In this document: positions 7,361-17,607 of the stretch, one piece after another | How positions within the stretch are numbered: the stretch's first letter is position 1 | Layout: the number at the start of each line of letters is the position of its first letter | Assembly: GCA_965197005.1 (NCBI GenBank) | Contig: OZ239982.1 | Span: forward strand, 1,798,001 to 1,862,000 | DNA: 64,000 nt | Source: G965197005 sp965197005 | GTDB taxonomy: Bacteria; Pseudomonadota; Gammaproteobacteria; Pseudomonadales; Oceanobacteraceae | Direction of reading: 5' to 3' | The notes under the pieces: generated by a model | Told to the model about the DNA's origin: nothing | Databases searched by the model: none | What the model saw: only the letters and a program-made list of their open reading frames with translations | Program-made: the position numbers and the translations under genes

Positions 7361-9332
7361 TTAATACTCCAATTTGGCGTACAAGATGAGGATCACCTTT
7401 GACTGGTAAATAATGATAGATCACTTTTTGCCTACCCGTATCAAGAGGGAGTGAATGGTTAAAATAGCCACCATAAACCTGAATGGGGTTGGCACTAATA
7501 AATTTAATCACTCCATTTAATGCCAATACGCCACCGCCTATATCATCAGCAACCAACTTACCATCATGTAAAAAAAACAATCCCCTAAGACCTCTGTTTC
7601 TTTGAACTGCACGATACTGCTTAATTGCCTTAAAACTGATATTTGGTGAGCGCATAACCAACCCCTTATTTGGTATGATATCTCCACCTAAATTAATCAA
7701 TTGCTCACTGGCATTTATCTCAATACGACCGGCTCCTTGAATTTTGCCACCATGTCGCTGTACAGTACTAGAGACGTTCTCATCACAAAGCAGCACACAA
7801 GATTTACGGTACAACGCAGTCCCCGTTCGCAAGGCTTGATTAACCACTTGCTTAGCATTAAGGCGCAAAACGCCTGTTTGCAACAGACTAATATTGCCGC
7901 CTTGATTGTAAATGTTAGAAGCACTTAAGGTTAAATCCAAGGCAGATAAAATCAGACCATCTTGCTGTACCACCTTTGGCTGACCAAAATCAATTTGATA
8001 ACCCTGAATCTTTCTTCTACGCAAAAATAACCAATACCAAAGAGGCTTACTCTGCGTACTAAAATGCTGCTTAAGCCCTCGTTTAGCCACCTCTGTACGC
8101 AACATCTGATTATATAAATCACCACCAATATTTGCCGTTAAACCTTGATTGCTCAACAATCGTCCTGACAAGTTTCGTACATGTCCTGCAACGGTAAGCG
8201 ACAAATTATCCGCTTGTGCAAACACCACCCCTAAAAGCTGCTCGCTCAGTGAATGATTAACAAAATCACCCTGTATATTTAGCGTGACCGCACCTAGAGA
8301 GTTTGCATTGCCCGCAATGCGTTTTCTTGCCTGAATTAAACCGCCCAAATTATACATATCATGTTGGGTTTTTAGCACAACACCGCCTTGTTCAGAAATA
8401 ATACTCGCTTGACGAGTTTCACCCTTAAGCCTAAGGCTATCAGCTGTTACAAGCACATTTCCCTTAGCCTTTAACTGCCCATTGAGCAAATCCACATGAC
8501 CTTTTGAATGCAGCACCAAATGCCCCGCATCTGCATACAAATTACCGGCATTTCTTACCCCAGCTCCCTTATCATTAACCACAATATACAAGCTGCCAGC
8601 ACGCACATTAGCCTGAGAAGTAATATCAATACTCAACTCATTATGACTAATAGGCGTAACGTTTAACTGCCCATTCCAACTTGACGCTGCATCGTTAATA
8701 GATAAACTTGAAGCATATTCATAACCGCTGTTTCCCTGATATAAACTCAAACGACTGTTTGCACCTAACAAACGTACTTTTCCATTAAGCCTAAGCTCCT
8801 TAGCCAGCAAATCCAAACGTTGCATATCTCCACTTAAACCACCCTTGCCAATCTCAATGCGCCCCTTACTGGTTATAAACTGTGGATTTTTTATCAATGT
8901 TGGCAAACCACCCACATTCACTGTACGGTTCACATAATTAATTTGTCCCGTTGTTAACAATAAATTAGCCGTATTTGTAAACGATGCGCCATCAATAATA
9001 ATACCGTTAGGATTAACCACATACACATGCGCCTTCGCCCCAAGTACACGCACATTACCCTCTAAAAGGCTCACTTTATTACTTGTTACCTGATTAACAA
9101 TATTGCTAGCTAAACTCAGCCGATTATCCAACTGCACGCCCGCTTTAGATACATCAAACTGCTGATAGCGATTATGACTAATACCGCTACTATTAGCAGT
9201 GGCAATCACAACTCGCTCAACCCCATCTGCATTTTTAGTCACAGAAGTAGACGTTGAACCATCAGGTACAACCTCAGCAGACACACCAAAAGACAGCAAT
9301 AAGAAAAGCAAACTCAGCATAGAAAATCGCAT
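7347..9332 (-). CDS. Short TpsA exoprotein (filamentous haemagglutinin N-terminal domain protein)
   Basis: 661 residues. The start at MRFSMLSLLFLLLSFG is supported by AGGTG upstream and by an immediate signal peptide cut near SAEVVPDG. Residues about 25-260 form the TPS secretion domain (SGISHNRYQQFDV, NPNGIIIDGASF, NLLLTTGQINYV), a right-handed beta-helix recognised by TpsB POTRA domains. The rest is beta-helix repeat without an adhesin, toxin or autoproteolysis domain. A pair of Cys (KSCVLLCDE) is unusual for a TpsA. It is small for the family and overlaps tpsB. It may be a compact secreted adhesin, or a protein that lost its distal part. Confidence 0.85.
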   Translation of the reverse strand: MRFSMLSLLFLLLSFGVSAEVVPDGSTSTSVTKNADGVERVVIATANSSGISHNRYQQFDVSKAGVQLDNRLSLASNIVNQVTSNKVSLLEGNVRVLGAKAHVYVVNPNGIIIDGASFTNTANLLLTTGQINYVNRTVNVGGLPTLIKNPQFITSKGRIEIGKGGLSGDMQRLDLLAKELRLNGKVRLLGANSRLSLYQGNSGYEYASSLSINDAASSWNGQLNVTPISHNELSIDITSQANVRAGSLYIVVNDKGAGVRNAGNLYADAGHLVLHSKGHVDLLNGQLKAKGNVLVTADSLRLKGETRQASIISEQGGVVLKTQHDMYNLGGLIQARKRIAGNANSLGAVTLNIQGDFVNHSLSEQLLGVVFAQADNLSLTVAGHVRNLSGRLLSNQGLTANIGGDLYNQMLRTEVAKRGLKQHFSTQSKPLWYWLFLRRRKIQGYQIDFGQPKVVQQDGLILSALDLTLSASNIYNQGGNISLLQTGVLRLNAKQVVNQALRTGTALYRKSCVLLCDENVSSTVQRHGGKIQGAGRIEINASEQLINLGGDIIPNKGLVMRSPNISFKAIKQYRAVQRNRGLRGLFFLHDGKLVADDIGGGVLALNGVIKFISANPIQVYGGYFNHSLPLDTGRQKVIYHYLPVKGDPHLVRQIGVLSDFL

Positions 9333-9444
9333 AACTTTTACACCTAAACATACAAAAAAGAAATACAATAAATACTAGCAAAATAATTCATAAATATAAT
9401 ATAAAAACCAGAAAAACTAATTTTTTATTAAAATTTAGACTATT

Positions 9445-12400
9445 TTACTTATACCTTAAAACAATTACCCATTCTTGGGTGTCGGTGTCTTTTAGGTGAG
9501 TGCGGGTGAGCGTTTCCGTTTGTAGGTTTAAATCACCGTTGTCTTTTATGATGTTGCCTAATTTGTCGGTTTGGGCACTGGCAATGATGCCGCCTTCTAG
9601 GTGGGTGTGTTTGGCTTTGATTTGTCCGCTGTCTTGGGCTTTGCCACTGGTGTTGACTAAAAAGCTGCTTTGTTCGGTGGTCCATTTGCGCTCGCCTTTG
9701 CCCTCGCTGGCGTTGCCGCCTACGCTGCTGATGCCTGCTGCGCCGCCGCTGATGTTGGCACCGTGGCTTTGGTTGCGGTTGCTGGCGGTGTCTTGTACGC
9801 TGGCTACGGTGAGCTTGTCGGTGGTGACATCGGCTTTGCCTGCAATATTGACCTTACCGCCTTTAACGGTAAATTCTTTGCTGGTGCTGTCCATGCTGCC
9901 GGCACTGATGCCTGCTAGTATGTGGCGTGTGCTGTGGCTGTCGCTGTTGCTGTTTTGGGTGGAGGCGTTGCCGCTAAAGCCTGAAGAAGAACCGCTCATG
10001 CTAACACCTGCTTGGTGTTCTTCACTGTTGCTGGTGCTTGAGGTTGTTTCTACTCCTGCGGTGACGTTGATTTTTTTTGCATCTAGGGTGAGTTTTTTAG
10101 CCACCTGTAGGTTGGAGCCTTGCAGGTTAAAGTCGTTTTTGACTTTAAACTTGGCGTTACCGCCTACTGTAAATAGTGAGCCTTGCCATTTTTGGCTAAA
10201 TATGGATTGGCTTTGTTGTTTGTGGCTGTGGCTAATACTGGCGTTGGCATAAAAGCCCCCTGTGGCGGTGCTGGCGGCGGCGGTTGCGCCTGAGCCTGCT
10301 AGGGCTAGGCTGGCTTGGGCAAAGTTGGCTTTGGCGGCAAGTGCATTGGCTTTGTATTCATCTAAAGCCGATGGGGCAAGGGTGCCGGCTTTTACGCTTC
10401 TTTTTGCGTCATTGTAGGCGATGTTGGCTTTTTGTACGGCTTCTCCTGCCTCTTTGACGGCATTCGCTGCGTACAGAGTATCCACATAGCTATTTTTTAC
10501 TCCTACACCAATGGTGGTGGTATCCGTTTGACCGCTGGAGGTTTCTTTGTTGTCTTCGGTGGCGCCGCCAATGTGAACGTAGTCAGCATTGACGTTGGCA
10601 TCACCGCCTATTTCTATTTTGGCGGCGCGTGCTACCAGTACCTTGGTGTGAATATCCGCTTTGCCACCAAATTTAAGCTTGCTGGTAACTAGGCTGGTTT
10701 TGCTGGTGCTGGTTTTTTCTGTGTGTTTAATCTCGCTAACGCTGATAAGGCTAATTTCTTTGTTGTCTGTGTCTAGGTTGGTGCTTTGTGAGCTGATGCT
10801 TTCTGTGGTTTTTTCATGCTCTGTCACTGTGCGGTCTTTGACTTCAACCACGCTGATGACATCACTTTGCATGTGGCCGTCTTTTTTGGCTTCTACCTCT
10901 GAGCCTTCAATGCGAATGCCCTCTTTGGCGATGGCACTGAAACTGCCTCCTGCGTTGACTTCGGATTTTTGGTGGGTGTGTTTGGTGGTGCTCTCACGTT
11001 CACTTTCTGATAGTTTGATTTGATTTTTAATGCCCATCACGCCAAGACCAATGCTGGTTGCTTTGGCTATTTGTTTGAAGATGCCTTTGTAGCCTTCACT
11101 TTTTTCGTGCCATGTTTTGTCTTGTAATTCAACCGTGCCAATGGTGAGGTTTTTAATACCTTGACCGTCTTCGGTTATGTATTGGCCGTTTTTATCGAGT
11201 AAGGCTTTGCCATCTTTGCCTTTTTTGATGGCGGCACTGCCAAATTTAATGTCGTTTGCGGATTTAAGCTCGGAGCCTAAAATGGCTACGTTGCCTCCTG
11301 TGCTGTCAATTTCAATACCGCCCGTACCTTCTAAAAGGCTGGCAACAGCGGTCTGTTGGTAGCGTCCTTGGCGTTCTGATTTGCTTTTAATTAAGCCGTC
11401 TTCTTGGGTTTGTTTGTCGCTTGAGCTATCGGAGATGCCTGCGCTAATGAGTACGTCTTTGGCTTTTATCTTGATTTTGTCTTTGGCTTTAACCGTGGCA
11501 CCAACCAGTTTTATTTGTTTGATGGCGTTAAGGGCAAGTTCTTGACCACTTTCAAAAATGGAGCCTTTGTAGGTGTTGCTGCTTTTTTTATTGATGGTAT
11601 GGGTGCTTGAGAAGTTGCCTGCTTCTTTGTGTTCATGTTTTAGGTAGGTGCTATCGGTTACTCCTGCTATTTCAATGTCGGTGGCTTTGATTTTAATGCT
11701 GCCACCAGATTTGACGCTCGCTCCTTCTGAGCTAAAGGTTTTGCCTGCTGTAAAACTGCTATTTCCTCCAGTGTTTATTTTACTTGTCTGATAGGTGGTG
11801 CTTTTATCAATGCTGCTGCCATAGGTGCTGCTGCGTTTTAGGGCAAGGGCGTTCAGTTTTATGTTGTCTTTGGCTTGCATCTTAAGGTTGCCTGTGGTGT
11901 TGATGCGCCCGCCGTTGTTGATGATGTCGGTTTGTGATTTTAAGGTTAAGTTTTGGGCATGAATATTCCCACCACTGCCTGCGTGTTCGCTATAACCTGT
12001 GGCATATTGTTCTCGTTGTACGGTTTTGCTGTTTTCTATGCGTTTGGCGTCAATGCTGCCTTGTTTGCGAACTCTTAGGTTGCCTGTGTTTTTTGCGATA
12101 CCTTTGATTTTGACCTCTAGGCTGTCGGCATCAATACTGGCATTGGTGTCTGTTGCCATTTGTGCCAATGTGGCTTTAGGAAAATAGACCTTAGGCACCA
12201 TGGTGTGTTTGCCGTTGATGGTGCGCTTTTCATACCAGATGATGGGCTTTTTAAGTTGCGCTATCTGTGCTTGGGTTAGGGCTGTTCCCATTAGGTTGGC
12301 ATGCTTTTGTGCGTATTCTTTGGCATTTTCAAGTAGGGCTGCTCGTTGTTCTCGCTCGGTTTTCCATTCGGGTAAAAATAGGGCTCGTCCCGTTTGTTTA

Positions 12401-15400
12401 AGGCTGGCGGCTCGTAAGGCTCGGGCTTCTTGTAGTGGGTCTAGGAAAAATTGGCTGTCGTCTTTGCCTGTTAGGGCTTGACGCTCATCAAGTGCTGGCT
12501 TTTGCTTGCTTGTCTCTAAGCTGGGGGTAAACAGTTGGTGTGCGTAGGTTGATCTTTTAATCCCTTGAATGATGGCTATGGGGTTTTCTAGCAGTTGGCT
12601 TAAGCTGGGCTGACCTTTTGCGCTGGGCTGGATAAATTGCGTTAAGTCTAGGCTTTGTTGATTGGGGGTGATTTTGTGTGCTAGAAAGTTGCTTGCTTGG
12701 TTGGCGTTAATAAATTGCCCTACGCTGGGGGTGCTTTTGCTGGCTTGTTGGGCTTGCCCTTGACCTTGGGTGGCGTCTTTAACTCCTAAATTTCTGGCTC
12801 TGACAACGCCGCTGTTATTGAGGCTATGGCTACTGAGCTGCCCTCCAACAAAGAGGTTGGCTTGTGTCCCTATCATGCTTTGTTGCCCATGTCGATTAAC
12901 CTGCATAAATAGCCTGCGGCCTTTAAAGTAACCGTTGTTGAGTGTGAGTATTTGATTGTTGGGGTTGTAGGTTTGGGCTAGGGCAGACTTTGTGATGCTT
13001 TGGGTTACGCTATTGAGGTTACGCCATTTTCTGGCGGCAAAGTTGCTGGCATCGGCATGTCTGGTTTTATTGTCTATATGGTGATAGTACCGGTATCGAC
13101 CTTTTTCACTGCGGCTGGCTTGGTACTTTTGCGCTTGGTAGCTGTGTGACTGGTTGTTGATATGACCGGTTACGTTTAAGCCGTTTTGCGTCATCACTAA
13201 GCTGGCGTGGTTGTTGAGGTTACCACGAATGCTTAGGCTGCCTCCTGAGGTGAGTAGCTCGCTGCTTTCTACGTAACGGGTGGTATCTAATAGGTAGTTA
13301 AAATCAATACGGTTGTTGTTGTAATAGTGCGTGGATATTTTAATTGTTTTAAATGGAAGTCTGAGTGTGTCTGACCAGTCACTTTCACTGGTGCTTGCTT
13401 GCCCATTGTCTAAGGCATAGTACTGTTTGCCGCCTGTTCTGCCTAAGTCTCGGGCTAGGTTGTATACCCCTGCTTGGGCTTTAATCTGGCTTTGTCCATG
13501 ACCTTGCGCCTGTATGCTTCCTAGGTCGTTGATGAGTTTGCCGTGGGCATTAAGGTCAAATTGTTGTCCTGCAAATAGGCGTGCTTGCTGGCTTGGGCTT
13601 GGGCTTTTGTTGAGTAGGTTGCCGCTTAGGGCTGTGAGTTTTAGGTCTTGCTTGGCAAAGATTAATCCTTGGTTGTGAATATCTCCTGCTTGGGCATAGA
13701 GGGTTTGTGCACTGATGATTTGACCTTGGTTAAATAGTCTGCCGCTAAGTTGTATGTGCGCTGTAGGTTGCGTGTTTTGCGCCAGTAATATCAGTCCATT
13801 GGGTCGGTTGTCTAAGGTGGCTCCTTGTAGCTTAAGGTGGGTTAGGGCTATGAGTTTGCCACTGTTGATTAGCTGCCCTTGCCCTAGGCTTTGGATATTG
13901 CCTGCTTGTATTAAACCTTGGTTGTGCAGTTGCCCTTGTAGGTTAATCTGTAACGTCCCTAGGTGGTTTTGATTGCGACCTGTGAGTATGTCTCCTTGGT
14001 TGTTTAGGTTGTGTGTGTCTAGCTGTAGTTGCTCGCCTGCATGTAGGAGTCCGCCTGTTTGATTAAACAGTTCTTTTGTCTCTAAATTGAGTTGTGTTTG
14101 CCCTTGTATGTGCCCTTGGTTGTATAGGGCTTGTTTGAGGTTTAATCTCATCTGACCTTGGGCATATAGCTTGCCTTGGTTGTATAGGTTGTTGGCTTGT
14201 AAATTCAGGCTGTTTAGGCTGTTAATTTGCCCGCTGTGATGCAGTTCATTGGTTTTAATCTGTAGTTTGTGTGTGTCAATCTTGCCTTGTATCTCTAGTG
14301 TGTCATTGGCTTGTATGTTCAGTTGGGTTTGGCTTAAACGGCTGCGACTGTCTAGGCTGATTTGTGCGGCGTTTAAATCGGTTTGGGTAATGCCTGCCAG
14401 TTGGCTGTTGTTGAGCTTAAGTTGTGTGCTGCTGAGTTTGAGTTGGTTGCTTTGTATCAGAGTATCGCTTAAGTGCATATTGCGTTGTGCGTTTAAGTGC
14501 ATCTGTTCGCCGCTTTGAACTTTTGCCCCTTGTAGTTTTAAATTTTGCTGGCTGTATAGCTTTATATGAGCGCCTTGTATGTGCCCTTGGTGGGTCTGCT
14601 GTCCTTGGGTTTGTACCTGTATGTTGTGTGCTACCAGCTTGCTTTGTTGATTGCTTTGGTATTGCTGGCTGTTAATGTGTATTTGCTTTTGTGCTCTAAG
14701 GCTGTGGTTTTGCTGGATTGTTTGGGCACTTTGTAGGCGTATGTTGGCACGGGCATCGGCACGCTTGAGTTTGATGTCGCCAGCACTTTGAATGATTAAA
14801 TCTCCAGCATCAGCCCCTAAGTAGCCTTGCGTGTTCACTCCAGCTCCTGCATCGGTGGCTATGATTTCAATTTGTCCTGCACGCATTGCTCCGTAAGCAC
14901 TGGCATCTATGGCTAGAGCTGGGGTTTGAGTATGGGCTTTGGGTGTGAATTTTTGACTTTGATGTTGGTATGTGCCAGAGCCTGCTATGAGCTTGATTTT
15001 ATCTTTGGCAATGACTTCTCCATCAATTTTTAGCTGCTTGGCTATCAGTTTAATTTGCTTTAACTGTTGCTGTGTTTTATCTCCATATAAACCGTCATTG
15101 CCAATGCTAATTTGCCCTTTTTCAACATTAAAATTCAGCGCTTGATTCTGATATTGTGGGGTACCTGTTGTCAGGCTGATTTTGGGCGTGTTGATAAACC
15201 CACAACCATCACAGCTAATGCCGTTGGGGTTGGCTATAATCACTTCTGCTTGTTTGCCTGAGACTTCTAATGCACCTTTAAGGTCGGAGCGGTTACTGCT
15301 GGTTACTTCGTTTAATATCAAACTCGCCGCTTGCCCTTGTAAATTGGTATTTGCTCCAATGGCACCGCCAAGCTGACTATGACCAGCTTGAACGTTGTTG

Positions 15401-15708
15401 TTTAAAATGGCACCTTGACGCTCAATGCTGAAGTTTTGATACTGGTTGTGCGAGATGCCAGAGGCGTTAGGGGCAACAATATCAATAACTTCAATGCCAT
15501 TGAGCTGCTTTGCTGTAGGACGATAGTCAATGGGGGCGTTGGGGTCGGCAATGATGTCGGCAAGTGCATAATTGGCTCCTAACCAACCGGGAAAAGCCAA
15601 AACAAAACTTAAACCGTACGCAAGCAGCTTGGAGCAGATTGAAACTTGGGGCAATGTTGGCGTTGAGTTTACGGTATATTTTATGCTTCTTTGAGTTAAG
15701 TCTTGCAT
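9445..15708 (-). CDS. Large TpsA haemagglutinin/adhesin, CdiA-like shaft, no toxin end
   Basis: About 2087 residues from MQDLTQRSIKYT, which has a strong AGGAAGGA RBS. An extended signal peptide region leads to NYALA. The TPS domain includes SGISHNQYQNF and NPNGISCDGCGFINTPK with its two Cys, as in FHA/CdiA. Long FHA-1 type beta-helix repeats follow, then haemagglutinin repeats from about residue 1230, rich in Ser, Thr, Lys and Gly (for example ASLLEGTGGIEIDSTGGN). The protein stops at DTQEWVIVLRYK inside a repeat region, with no pretoxin, VENN motif or nuclease-like C-terminus. No immunity gene follows. It therefore acts as an adhesin or is a truncated CdiA-type toxin. Coding G+C is higher than in the flanks. 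Confidence 0.88.
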   Translation of the reverse strand: MQDLTQRSIKYTVNSTPTLPQVSICSKLLAYGLSFVLAFPGWLGANYALADIIADPNAPIDYRPTAKQLNGIEVIDIVAPNASGISHNQYQNFSIERQGAILNNNVQAGHSQLGGAIGANTNLQGQAASLILNEVTSSNRSDLKGALEVSGKQAEVIIANPNGISCDGCGFINTPKISLTTGTPQYQNQALNFNVEKGQISIGNDGLYGDKTQQQLKQIKLIAKQLKIDGEVIAKDKIKLIAGSGTYQHQSQKFTPKAHTQTPALAIDASAYGAMRAGQIEIIATDAGAGVNTQGYLGADAGDLIIQSAGDIKLKRADARANIRLQSAQTIQQNHSLRAQKQIHINSQQYQSNQQSKLVAHNIQVQTQGQQTHQGHIQGAHIKLYSQQNLKLQGAKVQSGEQMHLNAQRNMHLSDTLIQSNQLKLSSTQLKLNNSQLAGITQTDLNAAQISLDSRSRLSQTQLNIQANDTLEIQGKIDTHKLQIKTNELHHSGQINSLNSLNLQANNLYNQGKLYAQGQMRLNLKQALYNQGHIQGQTQLNLETKELFNQTGGLLHAGEQLQLDTHNLNNQGDILTGRNQNHLGTLQINLQGQLHNQGLIQAGNIQSLGQGQLINSGKLIALTHLKLQGATLDNRPNGLILLAQNTQPTAHIQLSGRLFNQGQIISAQTLYAQAGDIHNQGLIFAKQDLKLTALSGNLLNKSPSPSQQARLFAGQQFDLNAHGKLINDLGSIQAQGHGQSQIKAQAGVYNLARDLGRTGGKQYYALDNGQASTSESDWSDTLRLPFKTIKISTHYYNNNRIDFNYLLDTTRYVESSELLTSGGSLSIRGNLNNHASLVMTQNGLNVTGHINNQSHSYQAQKYQASRSEKGRYRYYHHIDNKTRHADASNFAARKWRNLNSVTQSITKSALAQTYNPNNQILTLNNGYFKGRRLFMQVNRHGQQSMIGTQANLFVGGQLSSHSLNNSGVVRARNLGVKDATQGQGQAQQASKSTPSVGQFINANQASNFLAHKITPNQQSLDLTQFIQPSAKGQPSLSQLLENPIAIIQGIKRSTYAHQLFTPSLETSKQKPALDERQALTGKDDSQFFLDPLQEARALRAASLKQTGRALFLPEWKTEREQRAALLENAKEYAQKHANLMGTALTQAQIAQLKKPIIWYEKRTINGKHTMVPKVYFPKATLAQMATDTNASIDADSLEVKIKGIAKNTGNLRVRKQGSIDAKRIENSKTVQREQYATGYSEHAGSGGNIHAQNLTLKSQTDIINNGGRINTTGNLKMQAKDNIKLNALALKRSSTYGSSIDKSTTYQTSKINTGGNSSFTAGKTFSSEGASVKSGGSIKIKATDIEIAGVTDSTYLKHEHKEAGNFSSTHTINKKSSNTYKGSIFESGQELALNAIKQIKLVGATVKAKDKIKIKAKDVLISAGISDSSSDKQTQEDGLIKSKSERQGRYQQTAVASLLEGTGGIEIDSTGGNVAILGSELKSANDIKFGSAAIKKGKDGKALLDKNGQYITEDGQGIKNLTIGTVELQDKTWHEKSEGYKGIFKQIAKATSIGLGVMGIKNQIKLSESERESTTKHTHQKSEVNAGGSFSAIAKEGIRIEGSEVEAKKDGHMQSDVISVVEVKDRTVTEHEKTTESISSQSTNLDTDNKEISLISVSEIKHTEKTSTSKTSLVTSKLKFGGKADIHTKVLVARAAKIEIGGDANVNADYVHIGGATEDNKETSSGQTDTTTIGVGVKNSYVDTLYAANAVKEAGEAVQKANIAYNDAKRSVKAGTLAPSALDEYKANALAAKANFAQASLALAGSGATAAASTATGGFYANASISHSHKQQSQSIFSQKWQGSLFTVGGNAKFKVKNDFNLQGSNLQVAKKLTLDAKKINVTAGVETTSSTSNSEEHQAGVSMSGSSSGFSGNASTQNSNSDSHSTRHILAGISAGSMDSTSKEFTVKGGKVNIAGKADVTTDKLTVASVQDTASNRNQSHGANISGGAAGISSVGGNASEGKGERKWTTEQSSFLVNTSGKAQDSGQIKAKHTHLEGGIIASAQTDKLGNIIKDNGDLNLQTETLTRTHLKDTDTQEWVIVLRYK

Positions 15709-16157
15709 CGGTATCCTTCCTCTATGACGAGAATTAAGTAAAAATATAGACCTTATACGCCACAAGTGCGGTAACAGTTGGTATTTTATTGTATGGTTAA
15801 CCTGCTTTTTGTGCTAGCTTTTTGTAGTTTTGTGCTGCTTAAGTATGGTTACGTAATTATTTTGTAGCCATCTGTTAAATATATACTTTGTCGTGCTTTT
15901 TGGGCGGCGTGTTGCTGTACAGGTTAAGCGAACAAATAACTTACCTAGGGGATTTTGGTTATTTACTTTGCCACTACAGTTTGCTTTAAGTGTGATTGGT
16001 TTTGGCTAATATGGCGCTGATATTTCTTTTTTGTGTCAAAGTTTAATTTTTTATTGCGCTTTGGGGGGCGTTTGTTTTAGCTTTGCTTTTAGGTTTGTTT
16101 GAGTGGCATTGCAGGTTAAACCTGATGCCTTGATGTATTTTGCGTTAAGAGGTTGAT
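15709..16157. other. Divergent intergenic region between tpsA and phoH-like genes
   Basis: No gene seen. It must hold both promoters. The octamer CAGGTTAA occurs three times: 15797-15804 (minus), 15920-15927 and 16112-16119. The last forms a perfect 13-bp palindrome, CAGGTT-A-AACCTG (16112-16124). This could be a regulator site; no regulator is assignable. Confidence 0.5.
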
Positions 16158-17537
16158 ATGGCGGCGGTTAAATCTGCACAAAAGTTATATGTTTTAGATA
16201 CGAATGTACTTATTCACGATCCAACGGCAATCCATCAGTTTGAAGAGCATCAGGTGGTGCTGCCGATGACGGTGCTGGAGGAGCTGGATAAACTTAAAAT
16301 GGGCAAAGCGTCTATTGCGACCGATTGCCGTGAGGCGATACGCCAAATTGATGCGGTCATCAGCGATGCCTCGCCTACGGATATTGCCAAAGGTGTGTCT
16401 ATTATGCGCCCTAACGGTGATACATTGGGTACGTTGTCTATTTTGCTAGATGGTTTTGGCGCACCAAGTCGGGTGCTACCAACAACGATTAATGACAATA
16501 AAATTATTAATAGTTTGGTTACATTGCAAGAAAAAAATCCACGCCGTGAAGTGGTGCTTATCTCTAAAGACATTAATATGCGTTTAAAAGCGCGCGGTTG
16601 TGGCATAGGCGCACAGGATTATCAAAATGATCAGATGCTAACCGATATTGCTTTGCTTGAGACGGGCTATTATGAGTTTTCTGGCTCTTTTTGGAGTGCA
16701 CAAAAAGAGGTTCATACCAGTCATGAGGAGGCGACAACCTATCACAGCTTGCCTGTAGAAAATATCAGCGAGCAGTTGCACATTAACCGTTTTATTGTGG
16801 ACGAGCAGAATTTTGTGGGTAAAGTGGTGGCACTAGATGCTAAACAGGTACGCTTGCAGGATATGCCTGTTGAGCAGTTGTTGCGGCAAAAAGCATGGGG
16901 CTTAAGCCCCAGAGACATTCCGCAAGCGTTGGCATTGCATTTGTTGCTTGACCCCAATGTGCATTTGGTGACACTGACAGGACAGGCAGGTTCAGGCAAA
17001 ACCATTTTGGCTTTGGCTGCGGCTATTGAGATGACCCTTGCGACAAAACAATTCAAGCGCATTATTGCAACACGCAGTACTCGAGGTTTAGATGAGGATA
17101 TCGGCTATCTGCCCGGTACGGAGGCAGAGAAAATGGAACCTTGGCTGGGGGCGATTACCGATAACCTTGAGGCCTTGCACAGTGATGATGAAAATGCTCG
17201 CAGCAGTGTGGATTATATTTTGCAAAAAGTGCCGTTGCAGTTTAAGTCGCTTAATTACATTCGTGGGCGCAGTTTTCAGCAAAGTTTGATTTTAATTGAT
17301 GAGTGTCAAAACCTGACGCCCCATCAGATGAAGACCATCATTACTCGTGCTGGTACGGGCAGCAAGGTGATTTGTTTGGGTAATTTGGCGCAAATTGATA
17401 CGCCTTATTTGACACCTATCAGTTCAGGCTTAACCTATTTGATTGAACGCTTTAAGGATTTTGCCCATGGCGGTACGGTGCATTTACAAGGTTCGCCACG
17501 TTCGGAGGTGGCAGAATATGCTGAGCAGCACCTTTAA
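16158..17537 (+). CDS. PhoH-like PIN-ATPase
   Basis: This 459-residue protein is of the YlaK/PhoH2 type: an N-terminal PIN RNase domain fused to a PhoH P-loop ATPase. The PIN part (about 8-145) shows the acidic residues in LDTNVLIHD, LEELDKLK and TDCREAIRQID. The ATPase part (about 225-455) has Walker A GQAGSGKT, Walker B LILIDECQN and a C-terminal LGNLAQIDTPY motif. PhoH2 proteins unwind and cleave RNA in an ATP-dependent manner, and several work as toxin-like RNases in other bacteria. No small antitoxin gene lies immediately upstream. RBS AGAGG; a small exported protein follows. Confidence 0.9.
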   Translation: MAAVKSAQKLYVLDTNVLIHDPTAIHQFEEHQVVLPMTVLEELDKLKMGKASIATDCREAIRQIDAVISDASPTDIAKGVSIMRPNGDTLGTLSILLDGFGAPSRVLPTTINDNKIINSLVTLQEKNPRREVVLISKDINMRLKARGCGIGAQDYQNDQMLTDIALLETGYYEFSGSFWSAQKEVHTSHEEATTYHSLPVENISEQLHINRFIVDEQNFVGKVVALDAKQVRLQDMPVEQLLRQKAWGLSPRDIPQALALHLLLDPNVHLVTLTGQAGSGKTILALAAAIEMTLATKQFKRIIATRSTRGLDEDIGYLPGTEAEKMEPWLGAITDNLEALHSDDENARSSVDYILQKVPLQFKSLNYIRGRSFQQSLILIDECQNLTPHQMKTIITRAGTGSKVICLGNLAQIDTPYLTPISSGLTYLIERFKDFAHGGTVHLQGSPRSEVAEYAEQHL

Positions 17538-17607
17538 ATAAGGCGATAATATTGACGAATTAGCCATTGTGGACTATAAAAAAGTATCGACTATTTTAGG
17601 ATTACTT

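Noticed and set aside
9500..10252. Plus-strand 250-codon frame inside tpsA
   Set aside because: Low-complexity Leu/Pro/Ser translation opposite a well-supported repeat protein; an artefact of composition.
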